DNA from: Arthrobacter sp. SLBN-83
GTDB taxonomy: Bacteria > Actinomycetota > Actinomycetes > Actinomycetales > Micrococcaceae
Assembly: GCF_006715285.1 (NCBI RefSeq)
Contig: NZ_VFMX01000001.1
Span: forward strand, 930,001 to 994,000
Length of the DNA: 64,000 bases
Reading direction: 5' to 3'
Shown: positions 15,227-26,406 of the stretch, piece after piece
How positions within the stretch are numbered: the first letter of the stretch is position 1
How the letters are laid out: each line of letters starts with the position of its first letter
The notes under the pieces: model-generated
What the model was told of the DNA's origin: nothing
The model's input: the letters and a program-made list of their open reading frames with translations, nothing else
Databases searched by the model: none
Made by a program: the position numbers and the translations under genes

Positions 15227-16126
15227 CTACTTTCCCTGTGGCGAGGCCATCCGGAGCTGGTCAAGGACACGGCCCGGAACGTTGGTGGTGATCTCCTGGA
15301 TGCCCAGGTCCTGGCAGAGTGCCACATCCTCCGGCGAGTCCACTGTCCACACGCGGAAGCGCCGGCCCGATTCCAGCCAGCGGCGGACGGTGGCCGGGCG
15401 CTCCCGGACGTAGTCAATTCCGGGGCCGGCCATGCCCACTTCCCGGTCGTCCAGGATACGTTCCCCCTCCAGTTGGGTCGCCTTCATCAGGTTGGCGATG
15501 GCACCCCCGGTGAGTGGGCCCACACCCAGCCCGCCACGAATCTCGTGGATGGTGAGGTCGTCCACGAGCTGGCAGATGTATTGCGGCGGGACGGAAAGGA
15601 GCAGGTGCCGGACGGAATCGGGGTTGAAACTCATGAAGGTCACAGCCACGTTGTCCACCGTGGAGCTTTGCGGGTCCCAGCCCTCGCTGCGGAGCACCTC
15701 CAAAACCCGGTCCTCAAGTTTGAGCTGGTACGGGCTGGGGTGCTTGAGCTCGATGGCCAGCTTCATGGGCCTGCCCGCGCCGCGGAGGATGTCCAGAAGC
15801 TCCGGAAGCGTGAGGAGCTGCTCCGAGCGTGCCCCGTACGCTTCCGGGATGCGGACTCCCTTCCAAGAGGAGAAGTCCAGCTGCTGCAGCTCCCGCAGCG
15901 TCCGTTCCGCCACCGGACCGGTTCCGTCCGAGGTGCGGTCCAGGTTGGCGTCGTGCATGAGGACGACGTGCTGGTCCCGGGTCAGGTGGACATCGCACTC
16001 CACCCCGTCGGCGCCGTCGGCCAGGGCCTGCAAATAGGCGGCACGGGTGTGTTCGGCATAGGCGCCGCTTGAACCGCGGTGGGCAAAGACCAGCGGCCGC
16101 TGCGGCACTGACTCGTCAGTTGTCAT
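15227..16126 (-). CDS. ugpQ: Glycerophosphodiester phosphodiesterase
   Basis: 299 residues, typical for cytosolic GDPD. Catalytic motifs: FAHRGSSGAYAEHT (His-Arg and Glu-equivalent region, about residues 13-26), DGADGVECDVHLTRDQHVVLMHDANLDRT (Glu-Asp metal site and catalytic His, about 36-64), and a C-terminal RVWTVDSPEDVALCQDLGIQEITTNVPG. It hydrolyses glycerophosphodiesters to glycerol-3-phosphate and an alcohol. No signal peptide is seen. The ATG at 16126 is chosen; a GTG two codons upstream is possible. The symbol is by family, not by proven orthology. Confidence 0.88.
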   Translation of the reverse strand: MTTDESVPQRPLVFAHRGSSGAYAEHTRAAYLQALADGADGVECDVHLTRDQHVVLMHDANLDRTSDGTGPVAERTLRELQQLDFSSWKGVRIPEAYGARSEQLLTLPELLDILRGAGRPMKLAIELKHPSPYQLKLEDRVLEVLRSEGWDPQSSTVDNVAVTFMSFNPDSVRHLLLSVPPQYICQLVDDLTIHEIRGGLGVGPLTGGAIANLMKATQLEGERILDDREVGMAGPGIDYVRERPATVRRWLESGRRFRVWTVDSPEDVALCQDLGIQEITTNVPGRVLDQLRMASPQGK

Positions 16127-16175
16127 GCTCACACGGTAGCCGACCGGCCCCCGCCTTCGGGGCTAGGCTTGGCAC

Positions 16176-17537
16176 ATGCAGGTGAACTCTGAGGCAACTA
16201 CTGGGCCAACCACGCAGGAAGCACCCGCCGAACCGGCGCAGCAGGCGGGGTTGGGCACATTGGCGACAGGCGCCGTCGTACGCGGCCAGCTTGGTGCCGG
16301 TGACGCCGAAAAGGCGGCAGCGCTGCGGAAGATGAAGCTGCTGGCGCTGAGCCTGCTCATTGCCATGGCGGTGATTTTTATCTTCGCGTTTGCGCTGCAA
16401 AAGGACTACCCGTGGCTGCAGTACGTGCGCGCCGCCGCGGAAGGCGGCATGGTGGGTGCGCTGGCCGACTGGTTCGCCGTTACGGCCCTGTTTAAGTACC
16501 CCATGGGCATCAAGATTCCGCACACAGCCATCATTCCGCGGCGGAAGGACCAGATCGGCGCCTCCCTGGGCGAATTCGTGGAAACCAACTTCCTTTCCGA
16601 ACAGGTGGTCCAGGACAAGCTGGCGAGCGTCAACATCGCCCGCCGGGCAGGTCAATGGCTTTCAGCACCCGCCGGCGCTGACCGGGTGGCCAAGGAGGGC
16701 GCAGCGGTGATCCGCGGCGCGTTCAAGGTGTTGAATGACGACGACGTCCAGGCCGTCATCGAGGGCATGGTGCGCAAGCACCTGCTCACTCCGCCGTGGG
16801 GACCTCCAGTGGGCAGGCTGGCGGAGCGGATCTTCCATGACGGGCACCACCACACGCTGGTGGACCTGCTGGTGGACCGTGCCGCTGACTGGGTGGACGA
16901 CAACCACCAGACCGTGACCCGCCTGGTGTCCGACCGCTCCCCCACCTGGGTTCCGCAGTTCGTGGACGGGCTGGTGGGCGACAAGGTCTACCTCGAGATC
17001 CTCAAGTTCGTGCGCGCCGTCCAGGCGGACCCCAGGCACCAGGTGCGGCAGTCGATCGACAAGTACCTCAACGACCTGGCGCAGGACCTGCAGCATGATC
17101 CCGCGATGATCGCCCGTGCGGAGGACATCAAGGCCCAGGTGCTGGGCGATCCCGAGGTGCGCGAACTGGCGTCCCGGACCTGGGGCACCGTGAAGAACGC
17201 ACTGTTGGGTGCCGTGGACGATCCGGACAGCGAGCTCACCATCAAGTTCAAGGCAGCGGTGCGCGATTTCGGGTCGCGGCTGGTGGACGATTCCGAGCTG
17301 GCAGGCAAGGTCAACGCCTGGATCGGCGACGCTGCAGGCTACCTGGTGCGGACCTACCGCTCAGACATCGCCGGGGTCATCACGGACACCGTGGCCCGCT
17401 GGGACGCCGAAGAGACCTCGCAGAAGATTGAACTCCAGGTGGGCAAGGATCTGCAGTTCATCCGCATCAACGGCACAGTGGTGGGGTCCCTTGCGGGGCT
17501 GGCGATTTTCACGGTGGCGCAGCTGATCTTTGGGTGA
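16176..17537 (+). CDS. DUF445 membrane protein
   Basis: 453 residues. One membrane helix follows a disordered N-terminus (about residues 53-72), and a second closes the protein (GSLAGLAIFTVAQLIFG). The family signature GGMVGALADWFAVTALFKYPMGIKIPHTAIIPRRKDQIG begins at about residue 92 and is very well conserved, as is the repeated helical bundle in between. Family function is unknown; the name is only a domain label. It runs on the plus strand, divergent from the glycerophosphodiesterase. Confidence 0.88.
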   Translation: MQVNSEATTGPTTQEAPAEPAQQAGLGTLATGAVVRGQLGAGDAEKAAALRKMKLLALSLLIAMAVIFIFAFALQKDYPWLQYVRAAAEGGMVGALADWFAVTALFKYPMGIKIPHTAIIPRRKDQIGASLGEFVETNFLSEQVVQDKLASVNIARRAGQWLSAPAGADRVAKEGAAVIRGAFKVLNDDDVQAVIEGMVRKHLLTPPWGPPVGRLAERIFHDGHHHTLVDLLVDRAADWVDDNHQTVTRLVSDRSPTWVPQFVDGLVGDKVYLEILKFVRAVQADPRHQVRQSIDKYLNDLAQDLQHDPAMIARAEDIKAQVLGDPEVRELASRTWGTVKNALLGAVDDPDSELTIKFKAAVRDFGSRLVDDSELAGKVNAWIGDAAGYLVRTYRSDIAGVITDTVARWDAEETSQKIELQVGKDLQFIRINGTVVGSLAGLAIFTVAQLIFG

Positions 17538-17570
17538 TTTGGCCGCGGATTCATTGCGGCGCTGCGCAGG

Positions 17571-17608
17571 TTCCTTTTCGCGTCGAATAGTTGGGGCGCG
17601 AAAGGGAA
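17571..17608. terminator. Hairpin between DUF445 and pxpA
   Basis: TTCCTTTTCGCG at 17571-17582 pairs with CGCGAAAGGGAA at 17597-17608 with one G-U, around a 14-base loop. The 11-base TTCGCGTCGAA occurs twice across it (17577-17587 and 17611-17621). It lies between convergent genes and may terminate both. Confidence 0.5.
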
Positions 17609-17669
17609 TCTTCGCGTCGAAAACGTACGACGGCGGCACGTCGGCTCGGTCAGTCCGGCACCATGCCCG

Positions 17670-18419
17670 CTAGGCGAAGGCCTCCAGCTCCACGCCTGCG
17701 GCCTCAATCCCAGCACGGATACGCGACGCCATCTCCAGTGCGCCAGGGCTGCCGCCCTGCAGGCGGAGGGAGTCCGGGCGAACCTTGACCACCGTCCCGT
17801 CCACGGCGACCACTTCCCCTTGCGTTGCCAGCCGGACGGCGCGCTCAACCACCACGTCGATGTCGTGCAGGACTGCGTCCTCTTCGGAAAGCGGCACCAG
17901 GCTGCCATCGGCGAGGTAGGCGCGGTCGGCGAAAGCCTCGATGAACACGGGGTGCCCCGCTTCTTTGGCCTGCTTGATCAGCTCGGAGCCCGGGAAGCCC
18001 AGGATGGGCAGGCCGGGGTCGTAGGCGTTCACTGCCGCAACCACGGCAGACGCCTGCTCGGCGTCGGAAATCAGTGCGTCGTACAGCGCTCCGTGCGCTT
18101 TAACGTAGTCCACGGAGGCACCCACAGCATGCGCGACGCCGTCGAGCGCCCCCAACTGGTACAGCACGTCGCCGAACAGCTCGTCGAAACCCATCCCCAG
18201 CGCGCGCTGCCCATAGCCCGCAAGGTCGCGGTAGCCGAGGTGGGCCCCCACGGTGACATCGAGCTCGTAGGCTGCGCGGCAGCTGTCCAGCATGGTGACG
18301 GGGTCGCCCGCGTGCAGGCCGCAGGCCACGTTGGCACTGGTGATCAGCTGGAACATGGCCGGGTCGCCTCCTGCCGTCCAGGAGCCGAATGATTGGCCTA
18401 CGTCAGCGTTGAGATCCAA
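17670..18419 (-). CDS. pxpA: 5-oxoprolinase subunit A (LamB/YcsF family)
   Basis: 249 residues, typical length. The N-terminus DLNADVGQSFGSW, ITSANVACGLHAGDP, VGAHLGYRDLAGYGQRALG and VDYVKAHGALYDALISD are all PxpA hallmarks. PxpA works with PxpB and PxpC to open 5-oxo-L-proline with ATP to glutamate in the cytosol. PxpB and PxpC are not in this window, so they must lie elsewhere or the protein acts otherwise. A TTG start at 18419 preceded by GGAAGG is chosen. The reading frame overlaps the end of the upstream hydrophobic protein by 17 bases, so they are probably coupled. Confidence 0.88.
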   Translation of the reverse strand: MDLNADVGQSFGSWTAGGDPAMFQLITSANVACGLHAGDPVTMLDSCRAAYELDVTVGAHLGYRDLAGYGQRALGMGFDELFGDVLYQLGALDGVAHAVGASVDYVKAHGALYDALISDAEQASAVVAAVNAYDPGLPILGFPGSELIKQAKEAGHPVFIEAFADRAYLADGSLVPLSEEDAVLHDIDVVVERAVRLATQGEVVAVDGTVVKVRPDSLRLQGGSPGALEMASRIRAGIEAAGVELEAFA

Positions 18420-19212
18420 GAATGTTGCCTTCCAGCGTTAGGTGGTCCGGCCCGGCAGCTGCCGTCAGCTCCCCGGGAATGGTGTCCGGCATCGGCCCGA
18501 ACGCCTCACGGGCATTCTTGGCCACCGCACGGCCCATCACGAGGTTACCGGCTCCACCCACAACGGCCCCTATGCCGAACGGGAGCGCCCTGCCGAACAG
18601 CGCAGTACCCTGCCGCTTGAGCAGGTTCTTGAGGAAGGCGTGCTGGATACGCTTCCGTACACTGCCGAAGCCCGGCCCCACCATCGACTTGGAGAGCACA
18701 TTGCCCCAATTATTGGCGGCGCTGTTGCCGCTGCCGGAGGCCTGGCCACTCAGGGTTCCCAGCAGGGCTGTACCCTCCTCGCCGAGCATGATGGCCATGA
18801 CCATGGTGCCGGCTTTCTCCGGGTTGGTGAGCCGGATGCCGTGAAGTTCGGCCAGCGAGGTTGCGTAGAGTGCCGTTGCTTCCAGGAAGCCCACTGTGGC
18901 GGCGGCGGACAGTCCCAGCGACGCTACAGTGCCAACACCGGGTACGACGGCGGTAGCGCCCACCACGGCGCCGCCACCGGCGACAGCGCGCAAGTAGTCG
19001 CGCTCTGCGATGTCCGCCAGCTGGGCTGCGGTGGCGCGCGGGTGCTTCTTTTGGAGCCGCCGGATGTATCCAACCACCAGCGGCCGCTGGATCTGAACCG
19101 CCTTCAGGAGCATGTTGTGGACGCCGGGCTTGGGTTTGCCGTCGGAATCGAACATGGTTCTGTGGGCGGTTTCCTGTGCGATACGAAGTGCGGGATTGCT
19201 GCGCCGGGCCAT
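18403..19212 (-). CDS. Hydrophobic EcsC-like protein of unknown function
   Basis: 269 residues. A soluble helical N-terminus (MLLKAVQIQRPLVVGYIRRLQKKHP) leads to Gly/Ala-rich hydrophobic stretches (GGGAVVGATAVVPGVGTVASLGLSAAATVGFLEATALYATSL, and later GTALFGRALPFGIGAVVGGAGNLVMGRAVAK) that look like reentrant or paired membrane helices. The pattern recalls the EcsC family but I cannot confirm it. The ATG at 19212 is preferred because AAGGTG precedes it; an ATG at 19224 is an alternative. A palindromic element lies upstream at 19282-19293. The end overlaps pxpA, which may be incidental to function. Confidence 0.65.
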   Translation of the reverse strand: MARRSNPALRIAQETAHRTMFDSDGKPKPGVHNMLLKAVQIQRPLVVGYIRRLQKKHPRATAAQLADIAERDYLRAVAGGGAVVGATAVVPGVGTVASLGLSAAATVGFLEATALYATSLAELHGIRLTNPEKAGTMVMAIMLGEEGTALLGTLSGQASGSGNSAANNWGNVLSKSMVGPGFGSVRKRIQHAFLKNLLKRQGTALFGRALPFGIGAVVGGAGNLVMGRAVAKNAREAFGPMPDTIPGELTAAAGPDHLTLEGNILGSQR

Positions 19213-19281
19213 GGTCACCTTCATTCAATCGACCTGCAGCGGGAGGCTGCCGTGCTCTTTCCATCCTATGTGGATAAACAC

Positions 19282-19293
19282 TAAGCATGCTTA
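19282..19293. promoter_or_regulatory. Palindrome TAAGCATGCTTA
   Basis: A perfect 12-base palindrome about 70 bases upstream of the EcsC-like gene (minus strand). Closely related 12-mers lie at 1326-1337 and 49915-49926, all in promoter-sized intervals. It could be a regulator site; nothing identifies the protein. Confidence 0.4.
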
Positions 19294-19384
19294 ACTTCCG
19301 CGCCCGGCACCCGCGGGCGGGCTGCTCTGCAGGCCGGACCCACCCTTGGATCCAACGCACCTGCCGGCAGCCCGCCGTCGGGCG

Positions 19385-20914
19385 TTACTTCCTGGCCTGC
19401 TCTACCTCTTGGGCGGACACCCCGGCAGCGCTTCGCCCGTTAGCCTCCGCGTCATTGCGGAGCTCGGCCCGAAAAACCTCGAAGCGGGCAAGGTGTGCGG
19501 GCCGGCGCCGCAAGACGGCCCAGGCCACGCCAAGGACAACGAACCAAATGGGTGTTACCAACAAGGCGATGAGGGTGTCCGGCTGGGTGGTCAGTGCCCA
19601 GAGGACGAAGGCGAAGAACGCGTAGACCACCCAGACCGCGGGGATGCCGCCGGGCATCTTGAAGTTCGACGCCGCGTGCAGTTGGGGGCGGCGGCGACGG
19701 AAGGAAATGTAGCTGGCCAGGATGATCGACCAGACGAAGATGAAGCAGACGGCGGAAACTGTGGTCACCATTTCAAAGGCCTTGCCAACGTCCTGGCCGG
19801 CGTACATGAGGACGACGCCGGAGAGCAGCAGGACGCAGGACAGGAACAGTGCGTTGCTGGGCACCTTCCTCGTGGACAGGCGGCTGAAGATGCCCGGCGC
19901 GTCGCCCTCCTGGGCAAGGCCGAAGACCATGCGGGACGTGGAGTAGATACCGGAATTGGCGGAGGACATGGCCGAGGTGAGGACCACCAGGTTGACCACG
20001 GTGGCCGCGGCGCCGAGGCCGGCCAGGGAGAACATGCCGATGAAGGGGCTGTGGCCGGCGGCGAACTGGGTCCACGGAGTGACGGCCATCAGGATGACCA
20101 GCGCGCCCACGTAGAACAGGAGTACGCGGACCGGGATGGCATTGATGGCCTTGGGCAGGGTCTTCTCCGGGTTCTTGGCCTCGGCGGCGGTGGTGCCCAC
20201 CAGTTCAATGCCGACGAAGGCGAACACGGCGATCTGGAATCCGGCAACGAAGCCCATGAACTCGTTGGGGAAGAACCCGCCGTGGCTCCACAGGTTGGTG
20301 AAGCTGGCCGTGCCCGTGTCGGACTGGAAGCCGGTGAAGATCATGAAAAGGCCCACGATGATGAGCGCAGCGATGGCGACGATCTTGATGAGGGCGAACC
20401 AGAACTCGGTTTCGCCGAAGGCCTTGACCGTGGCGAGGTTCAGCACGAGCAGGATGCCAATGGTGGCCAGGCCCGGGATCCAGAGCGGCAGCGCCGGCCA
20501 TAGTTCCTTGGAGTAGCCGGCGATGGCGATAACGTCCGCGATGCCGGTGATCACCCAGCAGAACCAGTATGTCCAGCCGGTGAAGAAGCCGGCCCACGGC
20601 CCCAGGAGGTCCGCCGCGAAGTCGCTGAAGGACTTGTAGTTCAGGTTGCTCAGCAGCAGTTCGCCCATGGCGCGCATGACGAAGAAAAGCATGAACCCGA
20701 TGATCATGTACACGAAGATCACTGAAGGGCCGGCCGCGGAGATTGTCTTGCCGGAGCCCATGAAGAGGCCGGTGCCGATCGCGCCGCCGATGGCAATGAG
20801 CTGGATATGGCGGTTGGTCAGCTGCCGTTCCAGGTGGGGAGGTTCGCTGCGGACCGCCGTGCGCGCGCCGTTGCGCGCTGGTTCGCCGTTGGAAGTGGGG
20901 GGATGAATCGCCAT
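19385..20914 (-). CDS. cycA: Amino acid permease, D-serine/alanine/glycine transporter type
   Basis: 509 residues with about 12 membrane helices. The APC-family hallmark near the N-terminus is HIQLIAIGGAIGTGLFMGSGKTISAAGPSVIF, followed by the MRAMGELLLSNLNYKSFSDF segment typical of CycA-like carriers. The C-terminus is cytoplasmic. It would bring glycine, alanine or serine in with protons. The ATG at 20914 follows GGAGTTCCTC. A tandem glycine riboswitch lies in its leader (20963-21152), which strongly supports glycine (or a glycine-linked amino acid) as a substrate. The symbol is a family label, not proof of orthology. Confidence 0.88.
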   Translation of the reverse strand: MAIHPPTSNGEPARNGARTAVRSEPPHLERQLTNRHIQLIAIGGAIGTGLFMGSGKTISAAGPSVIFVYMIIGFMLFFVMRAMGELLLSNLNYKSFSDFAADLLGPWAGFFTGWTYWFCWVITGIADVIAIAGYSKELWPALPLWIPGLATIGILLVLNLATVKAFGETEFWFALIKIVAIAALIIVGLFMIFTGFQSDTGTASFTNLWSHGGFFPNEFMGFVAGFQIAVFAFVGIELVGTTAAEAKNPEKTLPKAINAIPVRVLLFYVGALVILMAVTPWTQFAAGHSPFIGMFSLAGLGAAATVVNLVVLTSAMSSANSGIYSTSRMVFGLAQEGDAPGIFSRLSTRKVPSNALFLSCVLLLSGVVLMYAGQDVGKAFEMVTTVSAVCFIFVWSIILASYISFRRRRPQLHAASNFKMPGGIPAVWVVYAFFAFVLWALTTQPDTLIALLVTPIWFVVLGVAWAVLRRRPAHLARFEVFRAELRNDAEANGRSAAGVSAQEVEQARK

Positions 20915-20962
20915 GAGGAACTCCATCGATAAAGCGGCATTTTGGGTACCGCAAAAGATTTG

Positions 20963-21152
20963 GTTCCTCCCCGCTCTGTAGGGAACCTGAGAGTTTCCGC
21001 AGCCCAAGCCGCTTGCACCGTCGGTGAGCCAGGGCATGCCTGGCTGCTTTCCAGAGTTGCCTGTCCGCGGCGGTACGTGGGCCTGAGAGTTTCCTGGGGA
21101 GGGTTTGCTCCTACGGCGCCTGCTAAATGTACCCGGCAGGGCTCTCCCGCCG
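20963..21152 (-). ncRNA. Tandem glycine riboswitch in front of the amino acid permease
   Basis: Read on the minus strand, two glycine-aptamer cores follow one another: first CGCCGTAGGAGCAAAC with AAACTCTCAGGCCC, then CACCGACGGTGCAAGCG with AAACTCTCAGGTTCCC and TACAGAG. The linker and closing stems are as in known gcvT-type tandem riboswitches. The distance to the permease ATG is about 50 bases. It is likely an ON or OFF switch responding to glycine; the direction cannot be told by eye, though uptake genes are usually expected to be switched off by glycine, opposite to gcv genes. The 5' boundary is approximate. Confidence 0.9.
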
Positions 21153-21287
21153 CAGGTCGAAGGCATGTTCAGTTGGACGCCGCGGCCTGTCGGGGGCCAC
21201 GGCGGTCATGCAATGGGACAGGCGCCGCACAGTTGAGCCGCTCCGGATACGCTGAGCCAGCCGCAGGCAGCGCCAATCCCGGGGATT

Positions 21288-21317
21288 AGTGTGGTGTCCG
21301 TCACGATGCAATGTCAA
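21288..21317 (-). promoter_or_regulatory. Predicted promoter for the riboswitch-permease leader
   Basis: On the minus strand TTGACA (21317-21312) is followed after 18 bases by CACACT (21293-21288). This is a perfect -35 with a poor -10. It would start a leader about 130 bases before the first aptamer. Confidence 0.45.
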
Positions 21318-21389
21318 ACCCTTCCTGACACAAGCGGAGCAAGGCCCCGTCTTCTTCGGTTCTTTCGGGTGCTTCACGGGCCCGCGATT

Positions 21390-21418
21390 TGCCACCGCCC
21401 GCCATTCCCGATACCTTG
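21390..21418 (+). promoter_or_regulatory. Predicted promoter for the gcvP riboswitch leader
   Basis: TTGCCA at 21390-21395 and TACCTT at 21413-21418 are separated by 17 bases, a reasonable housekeeping-type promoter about 40 bases ahead of the first aptamer. Confidence 0.5.
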
Positions 21419-21459
21419 TGAGCCGAATCACCCACATTTGAATAAGCCTTTCGAGCTGT

Positions 21460-21662
21460 GACGGGAGAGTCCTCCCGGCGAAAACACCGGGCAGGCGCCG
21501 TAGGAGCAAATCCTCCCCAGGAATCTCTCAGGCCCCCGTACCGTCATGGCGAGGCGACTCTGGAAAGCAACCCGGCTTTTGCCTGGTTCACCGACGGTGC
21601 AAGCGGCCCCTGCCAAGAGCAGGCAACGCGGAATCTCTCAGGTCCAATACAGAGCGGGGAGG
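21460..21662 (+). ncRNA. Tandem glycine riboswitch in front of gcvP
   Basis: Two aptamer cores are readable: CGCCGTAGGAGCAAATC with AATCTCTCAGGCCC, then CACCGACGGTGCAAGCG with AATCTCTCAGGTCC and TACAGAGCGGGG. The initial stem GGGAGAGT and the linker follow the gcvT-type RNA family. The ATG of gcvP is 51 bases beyond the end. Such switches normally turn on glycine cleavage when glycine is high. Much of the sequence matches the permease riboswitch on the opposite strand. The region 21153-21389 between the two switches shows no gene and holds the divergent promoters. Confidence 0.93.
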
Positions 21663-21712
21663 AACCCATCCCACGCCGTGCCACCTTCGGCCGGCCAAAA
21701 CTGGAGTTCCTC

Positions 21713-24577
<2,865 letters not shown>

Positions 24578-24588
24578 GGACTCACCCA

Positions 24589-25710
24589 ATGACTGAGAAC
24601 TACACCGCTCTCTACGAGCAGCACAAGAAAGCCGGGGCCTCCTTCACGGACTTCGGTGGCTGGCAGATGCCGCTGAAGTACAGCTCCGAGCTGGCCGAAC
24701 ACCACGCGGTCCGCAAGGCTGCCGGCCTGTTCGACCTCTCCCACATGGGCGAGGTCTGGGTGACAGGCCCGGACGCTGCCGCGTTCCTGGACTACGCCCT
24801 GGCGGGCAAGCTGTCCGCGGTCGCCGTCGGAAAGGCCAAGTACTCGCTGATCTGCGACACCGACGGCGGCATCATTGACGACATCATTTCCTACCGCAGG
24901 GCGGACGACAAGTTCCTCGTAGTGCCGAATGCGGGCAACGCCAAGGTGGTGGCCGAGGCGTTGAAGGAACGTTCCGCGGGCTTCAACGTGGCCGTTGACG
25001 ATGCCTCCGCGGAAACGTCGCTGATTGCTGTCCAGGGACCCGCGGCGGAAGCCATATTGCTGAACTTGGTTCCCGCGGAACAGCACGCGCTGGTGACGGA
25101 GCTGAAGTACTACGCTGCAGTCGAGGTGGAGATTGGCGGCCAGACGCTGCTGCTCGCCCGGACCGGATACACCGGCGAAGATGGGTTCGAAATTTACGTT
25201 CCCAACCTGGACGCGCCCGCGCTGTGGGAAGCACTGCTGGATGCCGGTGAAGGCCATGGCCTGGTTCCCGCCGGCCTGGCTGCCCGTGACTCGCTCCGGC
25301 TCGAAGCCGGCATGCCGCTCTACGGCAACGAGCTTTCCCGCCACGTGAACGCCTACGCCGCCGGGCTGGGACCCGTGGTGTCCCTGGCCAAGGAAAGCGA
25401 CTTCGTGGGCAAGGAAGCCCTGGCCGCCATCAAGGCCGCCGGCGTCGGAGCCACCATTGGGCAGAAGCTCGTGGGCCTCAAGGGTGCCGGACGCCGCGCC
25501 GCCCGCGGCCACTACCCTGTCCTCAAGGACGGGACCCTCGTTGGCGAGGTGACCTCCGGCCAGCCCTCCCCCACCCTCGGCTACCCCATCGCCATGGCCT
25601 ACGTCGACGTCGAATTCGCCGAACCCGGCACCCTCCTCGACGTAGACCTCCGCGGCAAGCCCGAACGCTTCGAAGTAGTGTCACTGCCGTTCTACCGCCG
25701 CCAAAAGTAG
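24589..25710 (+). CDS. gcvT: Aminomethyltransferase, T protein of glycine cleavage
   Basis: 373 residues. Typical T-protein elements: FTDFGGWQMPLKYSSELAEHHAVRKAAGLFDLSHMGEV near residues 16-55, ARTGYTGEDGFEIYVP near 186-202, and LAARDSLRLEAGMPLYGNEL near 227-246, with the C-terminal SPTLGYPIAMAYVD. It transfers the one-carbon unit from the aminomethyl-lipoyl protein to tetrahydrofolate, releasing ammonia. It shares the gcvP transcript (11-base gap). About 310 bases separate it from gcvH; that interval has no riboswitch. Confidence 0.96.
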   Translation: MTENYTALYEQHKKAGASFTDFGGWQMPLKYSSELAEHHAVRKAAGLFDLSHMGEVWVTGPDAAAFLDYALAGKLSAVAVGKAKYSLICDTDGGIIDDIISYRRADDKFLVVPNAGNAKVVAEALKERSAGFNVAVDDASAETSLIAVQGPAAEAILLNLVPAEQHALVTELKYYAAVEVEIGGQTLLLARTGYTGEDGFEIYVPNLDAPALWEALLDAGEGHGLVPAGLAARDSLRLEAGMPLYGNELSRHVNAYAAGLGPVVSLAKESDFVGKEALAAIKAAGVGATIGQKLVGLKGAGRRAARGHYPVLKDGTLVGEVTSGQPSPTLGYPIAMAYVDVEFAEPGTLLDVDLRGKPERFEVVSLPFYRRQK

Positions 25711-26022
25711 CGTCTACCGCTCCGTGGTCGCCTTTGCCCGGCGGCACCGACATCCTCCGCGGGCTCGGTCGCGAAGACGCCCGCTGGGCGGACGTGACGC
25801 TCCCTTAGACGCCCGCTTCCGGATGCCGGCCCCGCAGGGGCAAGGGTCGCTCACCGCTGACAACTCGACCTTTGGCGATTATCGACCCAGGTGACAGGGA
25901 AGGACGGGTGAGCGGATTCCGGAAGCGTGCGTCAAAGCGACGAAGGAGCAGCACGCGGAGGAATTCGGTCACCCGGCACCCAACCTGACCACAACCAAGT
26001 TTTCAAACGAATAGGAAAAATC
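25711..26022 (+). other. gcvT-gcvH intergenic interval (312 bases)
   Basis: No gene, tRNA or riboswitch could be recognised here. The interval holds one copy (25920-25957) of a 38-base sequence that recurs inverted after glyA at 27747-27784. The last bases include AGGA eight bases before the gcvH ATG. A separate promoter for gcvH-glyA is plausible but none is clear. Confidence 0.6.
25920..25957. repeat. Inverted repeat copy 1 flanking gcvH-glyA
   Basis: 38 bases that match, as the reverse complement, 36 of 38 bases at 27747-27784. The core includes GCGTGCGTCAAAGCG. It may be an intergenic repeat family; the window shows only these two copies. Confidence 0.7.
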
Positions 26023-26406
26023 ATGAGCAAAGTTGTAGCTGAACTGAAGTACTCCGCAGAGCACGAGTGGGTCGCCGTTGATGGGTCCGGGCCTGCGGGG
26101 ATTGGTATTTCTGCCGTGGCCGCCGATGCCCTGGGCGACATTGTGTACGTGGACCTGCCCGAGGTTGGCTCCATCGTGACCGCCGGCGAGACCTGTGGCG
26201 AAGTTGAATCCACCAAGTCCGTCTCCGACCTGTACGCGCCGGTCACCGGCGAGGTCATCGAGATCAACGACGGCGTGGTGACCGACCCCGCCCTGATCAA
26301 CAGCGATCCCTACGGTGCCGGCTGGCTTTTCAAGGTGTCCGTTACTGAGGAAGGTCCCCTGATGTCGGCCGAGGAATACGCCGCAGCAAACGGCGGCGAA
26401 CTGTGA
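26023..26406 (+). CDS. gcvH: Glycine cleavage H protein
   Basis: 127 residues, a usual length. The lipoyl lysine is K65 in [13 protein letters not shown]; the surrounding GEVIEIND and the final WLFKV segment are standard. H protein carries the methylamine between P and T proteins and the dihydrolipoyl group to L protein (the L gene is not in the window). The ATG at 26023 is preceded by AGGA. Its TGA overlaps the glyA GTG by three bases plus one, so the two are coupled. lipA, needed to make the lipoyl group, is nearby at 29389. Confidence 0.96.
   Translation: MSKVVAELKYSAEHEWVAVDGSGPAGIGISAVAADALGDIVYVDLPEVGSIVTAGETCGEVESTKSVSDLYAPVTGEVIEINDGVVTDPALINSDPYGAGWLFKVSVTEEGPLMSAEEYAAANGGEL

Noticed and set aside
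21458..21712. Upstream extension of gcvP in the same frame
   Set aside because: This stretch is the glycine riboswitch; the protein family begins at the ATG at 21713.
25711..26022. A third glycine riboswitch before gcvH
   Set aside because: The conserved aptamer strings (such as CTCTCAGG and CGGTGCAAGC) are absent from this interval.
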